From positions 1,185,798 through 1,249,797 of the forward strand of contig NZ_JABEKV010000002.1 in assembly GCF_013283645.1 (NCBI RefSeq): 64,000 bases of DNA, written 5' to 3'. Under the pieces are notes generated by a model. The model searched no databases and was not told the DNA's origin. It saw only the letters and a program-made list of their open reading frames with translations. The position numbers and the translations under genes are program-made. Positions 17,400 through 26,626 of the stretch are shown here, piece by piece (position 1 is the stretch's first letter; each line of letters starts with the position of its first letter). Source of the stretch: Sinorhizobium psoraleae (GTDB lineage: Bacteria; Pseudomonadota; Alphaproteobacteria; Rhizobiales; Rhizobiaceae).

Positions 17400-17568
17400 G
17401 GCAAAAGCCTTCTGTTTTCGGCTGAACCGGTCTAAAACGGGCGCGCCGCTCGATCGCGCGCGTCCTGGACGCGCAAGACGGCGACGGTAACCGTAAGCCA
17501 GGCGCTCGTTTCCACCGGCGATTGCCGCCGGTCCTGGGAAACGGCGCGAGAGGACAGCAGGAGCCGCG

Positions 17569-18825
17569 ATGAACGCCCCCCTTCAATCCGCAAGAAATCC
17601 CGTCGATCCCGTGAAGCTCGAAAAGCTCGCGGAGGTCGCCGTCAAGGTCGGCCTGCAGCTCCAGAGGGGCCAGGACCTGGTGGTGACCGCGCCGATCGCG
17701 GCGCTGCCGCTCGTGCGCCTCATCACCAAGCATGCCTATATGGCCGGCGCGGGTTTGGTGACGACGTTCTATTCCGATGAGGAAAGTACGCTTGCCCGTT
17801 ACGCCCATGCGCCGGACGAGAGCTTCGATCGCGCAAGCGACTGGCTTTACGAAGGCATGGCCAAGGCCTATGCCGGCGGCGCCGCGCGGCTCGCCATTGC
17901 CGGCGACAACCCGATGATGCTTTCGGCGCAGGATCCGGCGAAGGTCGCCCGGGCGAACAAGGCGAACTCCATCGCCTACAAGCCGGCGCTCGAAAAGATC
18001 TCCAACTTCGACATCAACTGGAACATCGTCTCCTATCCGAACCCGGCCTGGGCGAAGCAAATGTTTCCGGACGATCCCGAAACGGTAGCCGTCGAAAAGC
18101 TGGCAAACGCGATCTTCGCGGCCTCGCGCGTAGACGTCGATGATCCGATCGCAGCCTGGAAGGAGCACAATGCCAACCTCAACAGGCGCTCCGCATGGCT
18201 GAACGGCGAACGCTTTGCCGCGCTGCATTTCACCGGCCCGGGCACGGATCTCACCGTCGGGCTTGCGGATGGCCACGAGTGGCATGGCGGCGCCTCGACC
18301 GCCAAGAACGGCATCACCTGCAACCCGAACATCCCGACCGAAGAGGTGTTCACGACGCCGCATGCGCTGCGCGTCGAAGGTCATGTATCGAGCACGAAGC
18401 CTCTATCGCACCAAGGCACGCTGATCGACAATATCCAGGTGCGGTTCGAGGGCGGACGGATCGTCGAAGCCAAGGCTTCGCGCGGCGAGGAAGTGCTGAA
18501 GAAGGTTCTAGACACCGACGAGGGCGCCCGCCGGCTCGGCGAAGTGGCGCTGGTGCCGCATTCCTCGCCGATCTCGGCGAGCGGCATCCTCTTCTACAAC
18601 ACGCTCTTCGATGAGAACGCCTCCTGCCACATCGCGCTCGGCCAATGCTACTCGAAGTGCTTCCTCGATGGCGCCAACCTCAATCAGGAACAGATCCGGG
18701 CGCAGGGCGGCAATTCGAGCCTGATCCACATCGACTGGATGATCGGTTCGGACAAGATCGATATCGACGGCGTACGGGCGGACGGCAGCCGCGTGCCGGT
18801 CATGCGGAAGGGCGAGTGGGCTTGA
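17569..18825 (+). CDS. M29 family aminopeptidase
   Basis: A 418-residue cytoplasmic metallo-aminopeptidase of the thermophilic aminopeptidase T/PepS type (MEROPS M29), which releases N-terminal residues using two metal ions. The metal-binding region is recognisable in NIPTEEVFTTPHALRVEG (Glu and His), followed by VPHSSPISASGILFYNTLFD, ENASCHIALGQCY (His) and SLIHIDWMIGS (His and Asp). Length matches the family (~410 aa). It overlaps the following reductase-like gene, implying translational coupling. Confidence 0.92.
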   Translation: MNAPLQSARNPVDPVKLEKLAEVAVKVGLQLQRGQDLVVTAPIAALPLVRLITKHAYMAGAGLVTTFYSDEESTLARYAHAPDESFDRASDWLYEGMAKAYAGGAARLAIAGDNPMMLSAQDPAKVARANKANSIAYKPALEKISNFDINWNIVSYPNPAWAKQMFPDDPETVAVEKLANAIFAASRVDVDDPIAAWKEHNANLNRRSAWLNGERFAALHFTGPGTDLTVGLADGHEWHGGASTAKNGITCNPNIPTEEVFTTPHALRVEGHVSSTKPLSHQGTLIDNIQVRFEGGRIVEAKASRGEEVLKKVLDTDEGARRLGEVALVPHSSPISASGILFYNTLFDENASCHIALGQCYSKCFLDGANLNQEQIRAQGGNSSLIHIDWMIGSDKIDIDGVRADGSRVPVMRKGEWA

Positions 18826-19625
18826 CGACACTCGGCGTCATCGGCGGCGCCGGCTGGCTGGGCGGAGCACTGCTTCGCCCAGTGCTTGCGGACGGCGTCG
18901 TTCAGGAGGATGCGCTTGTCATTTCCTCGCGCAGCGGCAGGGCGGAGGGTTTCGAAGCCTGGCCGGGCGTTCATTTTACAAACGATAATGCCGCGCTGGC
19001 CGCTGCGGCCGACATCGTGCTTCTTTCGGTCAGGCCTCAGGACCTCGATGCAATCCGCCTCGACCTCTCCGGCAAGCTCGTCATTTCGGTGATGGCGATG
19101 GTGACCAGCGCCGAACTTGCCTCACGCTTCCGGACGAGGCGCGTGATCCGCGCCATGCCCAATGCCTGCGCGGAGAAAAGACTTTCCTTCACACCCTGGT
19201 TTGCAAGCCAGGACGCAACCGCCGAAGACTGCCTCTTCACCGAGCGGTTCTTCGCCTCCTCGGGAGAGGCCCTGCGCGTAGGCAGCGAGGCGGAGCTGAA
19301 CTATTTCACGGCGCTGACGGGATCCGGCCCTGCCTTTCTCGCCGCCTTCGCCGATGCGATGATCCGCGGCGCGGTCGCCGACGGCGGCATAGCGCCCGCA
19401 ACGGCGGAAAGGGCCGTCCGGCGGCTCTTTCTCGGCGGCAGCACGCTTCTTGCCGAGGCCGAGCAAACCCCGGCCGAAATTGTCGAGACCTTCGTCAGCT
19501 ATGCCGGAACGACCGCCGCCGGGCTCGAGACCATGGCCGCAGCGGATATCCGCACGCCCATTGCCAAAGGGCTGAGAGCCGCGGCGGAACGCGCCGCCGC
19601 TGGTCACGCACGCCGAACCACCTGA
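18816..19625 (+). CDS. Pyrroline-5-carboxylate reductase family protein
   Basis: A ~269-residue Rossmann-fold protein of the ProC family: LGVIGGAGWLGGALLRPVL (dinucleotide loop), VLLSVRPQDLDAI, RVIRAMPNACA, FTALTGSGPAFLAAFADAMI and the C-terminal FVSYAGTTAAGLETM corresponding to the ProC signature. ProC reduces P5C to proline, but rhizobia have several paralogues and this divergent one need not be the main enzyme. The start is GTG 18816 (GGAAGG upstream) or TTG 18822; both overlap the aminopeptidase stop. The end overlaps the convergent EamA gene by 22 bp. Confidence 0.85.
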   Translation: MGLTTLGVIGGAGWLGGALLRPVLADGVVQEDALVISSRSGRAEGFEAWPGVHFTNDNAALAAAADIVLLSVRPQDLDAIRLDLSGKLVISVMAMVTSAELASRFRTRRVIRAMPNACAEKRLSFTPWFASQDATAEDCLFTERFFASSGEALRVGSEAELNYFTALTGSGPAFLAAFADAMIRGAVADGGIAPATAERAVRRLFLGGSTLLAEAEQTPAEIVETFVSYAGTTAAGLETMAAADIRTPIAKGLRAAAERAAAGHARRTT

Positions 19626-20464
19626 GCCCGCTGGCTGAGCCATACACTCGCGAGCACGACGGCGATCCCGGCCGATTGGGCGACTGTCAGTTGCTGGTCG
19701 AGCACGCCCCAGCCGAGCAGGATCGCCACGACCGGACTGAGGAAGCCGAGCGGCGCAACTGCTGACGGCTCAAGCCGCGAGAGCCCGCGAAACCACAGAA
19801 GATAGGTGAAGGCGGCGCCGATCAGGCCGAGATAGGCGAAACCGGCGACATTCGCGACACTTAACGGCGGCAAGGATGGTTCCAAAAGAAGCACCGCGGG
19901 AACCAGCAGCAAGCCGCCTGCCGCGAGTTGCCAGGCAGTAAAGGTCAGCGGCGAGACTGGGGGCGCCCAGTGACGGCTGAGCACCGTGCCGAAAGCCATC
20001 GAAACGGCGCCGGCGAGCCCGGCGACGATCCCGATCGGATCGAGCGCGGCCCCGGGGGTCAGCACCAGAAGGGCAACGCCGGCCATGCCGGCGACACCGG
20101 CGACGACGCTCAGCACCTTGATCGGCGAGCCGATCACCACGCGGGAGAGCACGACGACGATCAGTGGTTGGATGGCGCCGACGGTCGCGGCGACGCCACC
20201 GGGAAGACGGTAGGCCGAGACGAACAGCATCGCCTGGAAAAAGGAGAAGTTGAGCGCGCCGAGTACGAAGCTGCGCAGCCACCAGTTCCTCTTCGGCATT
20301 TGCCGGACGATGAGCAAAAGAATGAGTCCCGCCGGCAGAGCCCTGAGCATCGCAACCGTCAGCGGGTAGCCGGATGGCAGGAATTCCGTGGTGACCAGAT
20401 AGGTGCTTCCCCAGATGGCCGGTGCTACGGCCGTGAGGCCGATGTCGAAGCTGCGCGTGTTCAT
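19604..20464 (-). CDS. EamA/DMT family transporter
   Basis: A 286-residue inner-membrane exporter of the drug/metabolite transporter superfamily, with ten predicted TM helices arranged as two EamA repeats (first ~5-135, second ~145-280). Typical sequences are AIWGSTYLVTTEFLPSGYPL at the start, GALNFSFFQAMLFVSAYRLP and the second-repeat AFTYLLWFRGLSRLEPSAVA followed by LGFLSPVVAILLGW. Its start codon lies beside the MarR palindromes, so it is probably the transporter repressed by the divergent MarR protein. Substrate unknown. Confidence 0.9.
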   Translation of the reverse strand: MNTRSFDIGLTAVAPAIWGSTYLVTTEFLPSGYPLTVAMLRALPAGLILLLIVRQMPKRNWWLRSFVLGALNFSFFQAMLFVSAYRLPGGVAATVGAIQPLIVVVLSRVVIGSPIKVLSVVAGVAGMAGVALLVLTPGAALDPIGIVAGLAGAVSMAFGTVLSRHWAPPVSPLTFTAWQLAAGGLLLVPAVLLLEPSLPPLSVANVAGFAYLGLIGAAFTYLLWFRGLSRLEPSAVAPLGFLSPVVAILLGWGVLDQQLTVAQSAGIAVVLASVWLSQRAQVVRRA

Positions 20465-20480
20465 GTCTCTTTATCTCAAG

Positions 20481-20535
20481 TATCTTCACGTCAAGATATC
20501 GCCATTTTAGCCGCAATTATCTTGACGTCAAGATA
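20481..20535. promoter_or_regulatory. MarR operators between eamA-like and marR-like genes
   Basis: A perfect 18-bp palindrome TATCTTGACGTCAAGATA occupies 20518-20535; a near-identical site TATCTTCACGTCAAGATA (one mismatch) lies at 20481-20498, 37 bp away centre to centre. An additional half-site (ATCTCAAG, 20473-20480) abuts it. They cover the 90-bp gap between the divergent EamA and MarR genes and are of the TATCTTGA-TCAAGATA type known for MarR regulators. Autoregulation is inferred. Confidence 0.85.
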
Positions 20536-20554
20536 TCTGGAGATTAGAGCGGAT

Positions 20555-21100
20555 ATGACTGGGCGGAAAAGGTTCGGCGCTGCCTCGCTGTTGCGGATCG
20601 ATATGGAAGAGCTCGATAAGGACCACGTGGACAAGATCCTGGCGCAGTGGCGCCGGGAGCGGCCGGAGCTAGACGTTTCGGCGATGGGTCTTCTCGGTCG
20701 CCTGGCGCGGGTTAGGGCGCATGTTGCGGGGGAGCAGGAAAAGATCTTCAGCGATCACGGCCTGACATCGGCGAGCTTCGACGTGTTGGCGACGCTCCGG
20801 CGCTCTGGCCCCCCCTTTCAGCTTTCCCCCGGCGAACTACTTGCGGCAACCATGGTCACCTCGGGCACGATGACCAATCGTATCGACCAACTCGAGAAGG
20901 CCGGCCTCGTCGAGCGGCTCGACAATCCGGAAGACCGGCGCGGCGTGATCATCGCGCTCACGCCGGAGGGCCTGAAACGTATTGACGCAGCGGCGGCGGC
21001 CCATGTCACCAATCAGCAGCGCCTGGTCGCCGGTCTTGAGCCCGCAGAACGGGAAGCGCTCAACGGGCTGCTCCGGAAATTCCTGGCGACATTCGAATGA
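20555..21100 (+). CDS. MarR family transcriptional regulator
   Basis: A 181-residue winged-helix MarR regulator. The HTH and wing are visible in SASFDVLATLRRSGPPFQLS, AATMVTSGTMTNRIDQLEKA and GLVERLDNPEDRRGVIIALT, the last being the DxRxxxV/I wing signature. ATG 20555 is used; ATG 20603 (starting MEELDKDHVDK) is a good alternative because homologues often begin there. The gene is divergent from an EamA exporter and separated from it by two palindromic operators. Confidence 0.9.
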   Translation: MTGRKRFGAASLLRIDMEELDKDHVDKILAQWRRERPELDVSAMGLLGRLARVRAHVAGEQEKIFSDHGLTSASFDVLATLRRSGPPFQLSPGELLAATMVTSGTMTNRIDQLEKAGLVERLDNPEDRRGVIIALTPEGLKRIDAAAAAHVTNQQRLVAGLEPAEREALNGLLRKFLATFE

Positions 21101-21110
21101 AATCACCTCC

Positions 21111-21161
21111 GGAGCGGGATGCGGCCGAAAAACCGCGCGCACTTCTTCTCATCCTGCTCTA
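21111..21161 (+). repeat. Short intergenic repeat family 2, copy 1
   Basis: The ~50-bp unit starts GGAGCGGGATGCGG, contains AAAACCGCGCGCACTTCTTC and ends near CATCCTGCTC, a hairpin-forming unit with GCGGGATG and CATCCTGC arms. The same unit lies in direct orientation at 21771 and in reverse at 29740. The TAG stop of the quinone-reductase gene lies at its edge. Confidence 0.7.
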
Positions 21162-21755
21162 GATCCGGCTCACCAAAGCGCGTACGCGTTCGAGATGGCG
21201 CTGGCGCTTCGCCTGCGTCGCCCGGTCCATGTCGTGCATGCTGATCATGCGGAAGTCGAGACTCTTGCCGCAGAAGGCGGCGATGCCGCGCTTGAGCAGT
21301 CGTTTCACCGGATTGCCCATGTAAAGATGCACGACCCACCAGGGTGAACCGGTGCTGGTCAGCGCCCAGAACAGCTTGATATTGCCGAGCCGCGGGACAA
21401 TCCTCCCGCCCGCCGGATCATGATCGAAGGCGACGCCGGGTGCGAAGACGCGATCGAAGAAGCCCTTGAGGATTGCCGGGAAATTGAACCACCATTGCGG
21501 AAACACGAGCACCAGCCCGTCCGCCGCCTTGATCCGCGCGATCCACGCCGAGACATCCGAGGCATCATAGTGCTCGTGGAAATAGCTGCCGCGCTCCGTA
21601 ACAGTCAGGCGCGGGTCGAAGCCCTCGCGATAGAGGTCGAGCAGGTCGACCGTGTGGCCCCTGCCCTCAAGCGCTTTCCTGGCCACGCGCGCGACGCTTG
21701 CCGCAAAGCTGTCCTCGAGCGGATGGGCGAGCACCATCAGGATATGCATCGGCAT
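21159..21755 (-). CDS. NAD(P)H dehydrogenase (quinone)-like flavodoxin-fold protein
   Basis: A 198-residue protein of the NQO1/MdaB/KefF family, FMN- or FAD-dependent two-electron quinone reductases. Seen: MHILMVLAHPLEDSFAASV (flavin phosphate loop), the ADGLVLVFPQWWFNFPAIL segment that contacts the isoalloxazine, GFFDRVFAPGVAF, and ALTSTGSPWWVV. The start may be at the first Met or two codons later. The gene is flanked by direct copies of a short repeat at 21111 and 21771. It is probably an oxidative-stress or xenobiotic reductase. Confidence 0.88.
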   Translation of the reverse strand: MPMHILMVLAHPLEDSFAASVARVARKALEGRGHTVDLLDLYREGFDPRLTVTERGSYFHEHYDASDVSAWIARIKAADGLVLVFPQWWFNFPAILKGFFDRVFAPGVAFDHDPAGGRIVPRLGNIKLFWALTSTGSPWWVVHLYMGNPVKRLLKRGIAAFCGKSLDFRMISMHDMDRATQAKRQRHLERVRALVSRI

Positions 21756-21770
21756 CGATCCAATAGCTGC

Positions 21771-21819
21771 GGCGGGATGCGGTCACAAAACCGCGGGCAC
21801 TTCTTCCCAACCCGCTCAA
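21771..21819 (+). repeat. Short intergenic repeat family 2, copy 2
   Basis: The unit starts GGCGGGATGCGGTC, contains AAAACCGCGGGCACTTCTTC and ends CAACCCGCTC. It is in the same orientation as the copy at 21111, so the two bracket the quinone-reductase gene. It overlaps the last codons of xseA by a few bases. Confidence 0.7.
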
Positions 21820-23414
21820 AACAGGCTGCCCTGCTTGGGCGGCCCGGAAGCAGGCTGAGGCGACCGTGGCGAACGCTTCTTCGGCTCTTGCGGCGAAGGG
21901 GGCGCGCCGCCCTCGCCTGCGACCGCCGACACGCTGCCATCGACGAATTCCAGCGAGAGCGCCATACCGGGCTCGACCGCTGCGGCCTCTTTCACCGGCC
22001 GGCCCGCCCCATCGCGCACCAGCGCGAAGCCGCGCTTGAGCACGTTGCGATAGGACAGCGATTGCAGCACGCGGTCCTGCGCGACGAGCACGCCCTTCAG
22101 CCTCCGCATCTCGCCGGCGATAGCGGCGTCAGACCGTGCGCGAAAGCCTGCGACGCGATCCGACGCGCGGTGGATCTGTCCGATGAGCCGCGACGGCAGG
22201 GCGCGAAGCGAAGCGTCGGCGGCGGAGACACGCGACTGGCCACGATGGACCTGGCGCTCGACGATCCGTTCGGCCCGGTTGATCGCCTCCGAGAGATGCC
22301 GGCGACGATCGCTGATCCTCGTCGTCAAGAGATCCGACCGGAGATGCGCGGCGGTGCGCTCGAAGGCACGGCGCTTGTTGGTGGTGTTCATTTGCAGGCC
22401 ACGGCCAAGGCCCGCCGATGCCTCGTCGAAACGACGGCGCGGCAGCGCCAGCAACTGATCGAGCGAAGGCAGCGCGCGGGCAAGCGAGCGCAGCTCCTGC
22501 CGGCGGTTCTCCATCTGTCGTGCGACCGCCGCCTTCAGTCGCGCCGACAGCGCCGACACCTCCGCTTCGAGGTCCGCCTTCACCGGCACGGCCATTTCGG
22601 CGGCACCGGTCGGCGTCGGCGCCCGGTGATCGGCGGCATAGTCGATCAGGGTCCAGTCGGTCTCGTGACCGACGGCCGAGATCAGCGGGATATCGGACGC
22701 CGCCACGGCGCGCACGACGACCTCGTCGTTGAAACTCCAGAGGTCCTCGAGACTGCCGCCGCCGCGGGCGACGATCAGCACGTCCGGGCGCGGGATCGGT
22801 CCGCCGATCGCCAGCGCGTTGAAACCCTGAATGGCTGCCGCCACTTCGTCACCGGAGCCGTCGCCCTGAACGCGCACCGGCCAGACGACGACATGGACGG
22901 GGAAGCGATCCGCAATGCGGTGGAGAATGTCGCGGATGACGGCGCCGGTCGGCGACGTCACCACGCCGATCACCTTCGGCATGAAGGGCAGCGGCCGCTT
23001 GCGCCCGGCGTCGAACAGACCTTCGGCGGCAAGCTTGCGCTTGCGCTCGTCGATGAGCGCCATAAGCGCGCCGGCGCCCGCCGGCTCTAACGATTCGATG
23101 ACGATCTGATATTTGGACGAGCCTGGGAAGGTCGTGACCTTGCCGGTCGCGATGACCTCCATGCCCTCTTCCGGGCGGAACTTCAGCCGCGAGAACGCGC
23201 CTTTCCAAATGACCGCGTCTATACGGGCGCGATCATCCTTCAGCGAAAAATAGGCGTGGCCCGAAGAGTGCGGACCGCGATAGCCGGAAATCTCGCCGCG
23301 CACGCGAACCTGATCGAACGCCTGCTCGACCGTGCGTTTGATCGAGCCGGAAAGTTCCGAGACCGAATATTCGGCGAGATTGGACGGCGAAGCGGAATCG
23401 AAGAACGAGTTCAT
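21816..23414 (-). CDS. xseA: Exodeoxyribonuclease VII large subunit
   Basis: A 532-residue subunit of ExoVII, the single-strand-specific exonuclease that degrades DNA to oligonucleotides; the partner XseB is not in the window. The N-terminal OB-fold (~1-110) includes [20 protein letters not shown]; the catalytic domain has [37 protein letters not shown] and [20 protein letters not shown], all hallmark sequences. A long helical region (~300-440) is followed by a proline-rich tail ending in KQGSLF. Length is at the long end for the family, due to this rhizobial tail. Confidence 0.95.
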   Translation of the reverse strand: MNSFFDSASPSNLAEYSVSELSGSIKRTVEQAFDQVRVRGEISGYRGPHSSGHAYFSLKDDRARIDAVIWKGAFSRLKFRPEEGMEVIATGKVTTFPGSSKYQIVIESLEPAGAGALMALIDERKRKLAAEGLFDAGRKRPLPFMPKVIGVVTSPTGAVIRDILHRIADRFPVHVVVWPVRVQGDGSGDEVAAAIQGFNALAIGGPIPRPDVLIVARGGGSLEDLWSFNDEVVVRAVAASDIPLISAVGHETDWTLIDYAADHRAPTPTGAAEMAVPVKADLEAEVSALSARLKAAVARQMENRRQELRSLARALPSLDQLLALPRRRFDEASAGLGRGLQMNTTNKRRAFERTAAHLRSDLLTTRISDRRRHLSEAINRAERIVERQVHRGQSRVSAADASLRALPSRLIGQIHRASDRVAGFRARSDAAIAGEMRRLKGVLVAQDRVLQSLSYRNVLKRGFALVRDGAGRPVKEAAAVEPGMALSLEFVDGSVSAVAGEGGAPPSPQEPKKRSPRSPQPASGPPKQGSLF

Positions 23415-23491
23415 GCGACCTTTGTAACCGACGGCGCCCCGAAGATCAGCAGCCGCTCGCCGCTATCTACCATTTTTCTGTCAATCGCGGA

Positions 23492-25348
23492 TTATTCTGC
23501 GACTTGCGGTAGAACATCCGCCTTGAGCCGGAAGAGTTTCACGCCCGTTCCCGCCGTGACCGGCAATGGCTCAAGGAAATCCGGTACGTCCCCCGAGACG
23601 AGACGACCATAAAGCCCCTCGGGCGCCCGTTTTGTGATCATCCGCGTCTGCGGATCGTCGGCACAGAAGGCCAGCAAGGGGTCGCCCAATGCCTTCAGCA
23701 TCCGCGCCGCCTCATCCGGCGTCGCCAATCCGATCCGGAGTTCCGCCAACATGCCTTGCGGATTTCTGTGATAGGGCGCGCTCAAGGCGCGATGTTCGGT
23801 GAACCGCAGGATCGAAGCGCCCATGTTCGACGGATCGACAACAAGGGTCGCGGGTTCGATCTTCTGCAGATCCGCCATAGCCGCCGACGAATAGCAATGC
23901 CCCGCACCCTTCGGCCCGCCGGTGGCATTGCCCGCCAGTTGGACCACACCGTTAACCGCCAGCTCACCCGCGACCGCCCACACAGCGGGAACGGAAACGA
24001 GCGCAGCGGTGAGATAGATCACGGATGCCAATGGAGCTCCTGCTTCCCGCATCGATTTCGACCTTAGATCGACGAGCAGAAGCGAAATCGGCAAAATCGA
24101 AAGCAGGTTTGCAAAGACGGCTGCACGAACCTGCATCAGCGCAATGCCCCAATTGACGAGAACCACCGCCAGCAGGATGAGGGACAGGCCGGTGCGTTCG
24201 CCTCGCCAGATGCGCCATAAGCAAAGTCCTACGGCAAGAAGCCCTGCAGCATAGAAGGTGCCAAGGTTGGCCGGATCTGACTCGGCGATGAACAGGAACG
24301 ATCGCGCTTCGGTGACGCGATCCAGCCACAGCTCGCGGAGCAACGGATCGAGATCGGCAAGCGGATTTCGCAGACACTCCGGCGCAAGACCCAGAAGCAC
24401 GCCCGCGATCACGACGCCGTTGAAGGAGAGAACCGCAAATCGCGCGGGTCGCTGAAGACGGCTTGCAACGAGCGCTGCGCCGGCGAGCAAGACGCCGCCC
24501 GTCGCCGACAGGGCGTAGAATGCGATCGAGAGGCTATCGCAGGTCACCGCGCGATAGAGATGCGGCGATACGGTCAGAAAGAAAGCAGCGCTGACGGTTG
24601 CAGCCAGAGTCGCGCCGAAAGCGGCGGCCGCGGCAGCAAACACCTGCCCCTCCCACGCCCATATGACGGCGACGACGAGGCATATGACCGCAACGAAGGG
24701 TGTCGTCTCGACGCCGATGGCGACTGCCAAGGCAGCGGCAGCACCGGCGATCGCGAAGTTTGTCGCCCTGTATCGCTGATCGACCAACATTGCCACCATT
24801 GTCGCGACCAGAACGAGCTGGACATTGTGGTGATCGATCGCACCCGCCAGAAAGCGGTTGCTGGTGGCAACGAAGATCGCCGCGAATCCGAGGCAGAAAT
24901 GCATGCATTGCGGTCCACCTATCCGCCAGCCTGCCAAACCCATGGCGGCAAGCAATGGTATGACCAGCAGGAGCGGCCAGATCGCCAAGGCGATCATTTC
25001 TGCTCGCTCGGCACCTGCAAACGGTTCGAAAAGGGAAATGATCGCCGCGAGCGGCAGATCGATGAGACGTGACCAGTGCATCAACGTGCCGCCATCAAGG
25101 CCGAGCCTCGTCTGGGTGAGGTCGAACCAGCTTTGACCGGCCAGCAGGTCGTGAACTTGGACAAGTCGCATTACGTCGTCGTTGTCGCGGCCCACATAGT
25201 CTTCGGCGAGCAACATCTTGACGATGAGAAAAGCGATCACCGGCAGGGAGTAGGCGAATACCATCGCCGGCAGTCGCGACCAGAAAGGAGAGTGCTTTGC
25301 GCCGGCGTGCTCATGCGACGCAAGTGATGTCCCAACTGTCTCTGCCAT
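23492..25348 (-). CDS. Large membrane protein, probable GT-C-type glycosyltransferase
   Basis: A 618-residue polytopic membrane protein with about 11-12 hydrophobic segments between residues ~28 and ~460 and a soluble C-terminal part (~470-618). After TM1 a loop reads LLAEDYVGRDNDDVMRLVQ and later GTLMHWSRLIDLPLAA, an acidic first periplasmic loop like that of STT3/PMT/ArnT (GT-C) enzymes, which use polyprenyl-phosphate sugars. A second loop has RFLAGAIDHHNVQLVL. It is divergent from a GT2 glycosyltransferase gene that is followed by a methyltransferase and a small transporter, supporting a role as the final sugar transferase. No substrate can be assigned; the GT-C call is by pattern only. 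Confidence 0.65.
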   Translation of the reverse strand: MAETVGTSLASHEHAGAKHSPFWSRLPAMVFAYSLPVIAFLIVKMLLAEDYVGRDNDDVMRLVQVHDLLAGQSWFDLTQTRLGLDGGTLMHWSRLIDLPLAAIISLFEPFAGAERAEMIALAIWPLLLVIPLLAAMGLAGWRIGGPQCMHFCLGFAAIFVATSNRFLAGAIDHHNVQLVLVATMVAMLVDQRYRATNFAIAGAAAALAVAIGVETTPFVAVICLVVAVIWAWEGQVFAAAAAAFGATLAATVSAAFFLTVSPHLYRAVTCDSLSIAFYALSATGGVLLAGAALVASRLQRPARFAVLSFNGVVIAGVLLGLAPECLRNPLADLDPLLRELWLDRVTEARSFLFIAESDPANLGTFYAAGLLAVGLCLWRIWRGERTGLSLILLAVVLVNWGIALMQVRAAVFANLLSILPISLLLVDLRSKSMREAGAPLASVIYLTAALVSVPAVWAVAGELAVNGVVQLAGNATGGPKGAGHCYSSAAMADLQKIEPATLVVDPSNMGASILRFTEHRALSAPYHRNPQGMLAELRIGLATPDEAARMLKALGDPLLAFCADDPQTRMITKRAPEGLYGRLVSGDVPDFLEPLPVTAGTGVKLFRLKADVLPQVAE

Positions 25349-25609
25349 CGGACTGTCTACCCGCCGCCGGGATCACGGCAGCGTTTTGGATGGAAACCGG
25401 TCCCAGCAGCGCTGCATGATCGATCAAATTGATTGCGAAGAACCGCGTCACGGGTTCTGCTTGAAATACGCCGCGATTCTAGCGGGCGCCGATCAAGAAA
25501 GCGTAAAGCCGGCGCTGCCGGATCGTCTCGAAGCTCCGACACGCATAGCGTCTTGTTAACCGCACCGCGTGTAGGATCGCGTCAGTTCCCGCCACCGGAT
25601 CAGCGACCC

Positions 25610-26608
25610 ATGTCCGATCAGCTAGACATTGCCGTCCTCCTGCCTTGCTACAACGAGGCATCGACGATCGGTCAGGTCGTACGCGATTTCAGGGCGGCGC
25701 TGCCTTCCGCGCACATCTATGTCTATGACAACAATTCGATCGACGGGACCGCCCTGCAGGCGATGCTCGCCGGAGCTACGGTCGTGCGCGAGCGCCGCCA
25801 GGGCAAGGGCCATGTCGTCCGCCGGATGTTCGCCGATATCGATGCCGACATCTACGTCATGGCCGATGGGGACGGCACCTATTCGCCCGCCGATGCCGAA
25901 GACCTCATTCGCACGCTCCTGACCGAGCAGGCGGACATGGTTGTCGGAACCCGCAGGCATATCCGCGTGGAAGCTGGACGTCAGGGCCACGCCTTCGGCA
26001 ACCGCATCTTCAATCGTCTCTATCGTTCGATCTTCGGCACCGATTTCAGCGATATATTCTCCGGCTACCGGGCGTTTTCGCGCCGTTTCGTGAAGAGTTT
26101 TCCTGCCGTCTCCAACGGTTTCGAGATCGAAACGGAAATGTCCGTGCACGCATCGCGGCTCAAATTGCCCGTCAATGAGCTCGAGCTCGACTATGGTCGG
26201 CGGCCCGAGGGCTCGCATTCGAAGCTTTCGACGTTCAAGGACGGCGCCAAGATCCTCTGGATGTTTGCGATGCTGATGAAGGAGACGCGGCCTTTCGCGT
26301 TTTTCGGCCTGATCAGCGCGGCGTTCCTGACAGCAAGCCTCATATTCATGGCGCCGGTGCTCATCGAATATTTTGAAACCGGCCTCGTGCCGCGCCTGCC
26401 GACCTGGGTCTTTTCGATGGCCCTGATCCTGGTTGCGATAATGCTGCTTACTGCCGGCCTCATTCTCGATTCCGTCTCGCGCGCTCGAACGGAGCAGTTG
26501 CGGATCCACTACATGACGATCGCCCGGCAAAAATCGCACGGCGGCAAAAAATCGCAAGCCTCACCTGTCGCGCTGCCAAAGCGGCGGGGCAGGAAAGCTG
26601 CCGCCTGA
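25610..26608 (+). CDS. GT2 family glycosyltransferase, DPM/GtrB-like
   Basis: A 332-residue membrane-associated glycosyltransferase. The GT-A domain (residues ~1-230) shows AVLLPCYNEASTIGQVVRDF, the VYDNNSIDGT nucleotide motif and DGD at 86-88 in MADGDGTYSPADAE, and RRPEGSHSKLSTFKDGAKIL. Two C-terminal TM helices (~238-262 and ~275-297) anchor it, as in GtrB/ArnC/DPM enzymes that load a sugar on undecaprenyl or dolichyl phosphate. ATG 25610 begins the conserved domain; the frame is open upstream without family sequence. It heads an operon with the methyltransferase and an ArnE-like transporter. Confidence 0.88.
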   Translation: MSDQLDIAVLLPCYNEASTIGQVVRDFRAALPSAHIYVYDNNSIDGTALQAMLAGATVVRERRQGKGHVVRRMFADIDADIYVMADGDGTYSPADAEDLIRTLLTEQADMVVGTRRHIRVEAGRQGHAFGNRIFNRLYRSIFGTDFSDIFSGYRAFSRRFVKSFPAVSNGFEIETEMSVHASRLKLPVNELELDYGRRPEGSHSKLSTFKDGAKILWMFAMLMKETRPFAFFGLISAAFLTASLIFMAPVLIEYFETGLVPRLPTWVFSMALILVAIMLLTAGLILDSVSRARTEQLRIHYMTIARQKSHGGKKSQASPVALPKRRGRKAAA

Positions 26609-26626
26609 TTATTAGGGACATTGCCG

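Noticed and set aside
21420..23090. Plus-strand open frame of 556 codons opposite the quinone reductase and xseA genes
   Set aside because: Crosses an intergenic repeat and two well-supported genes; no homology seen.
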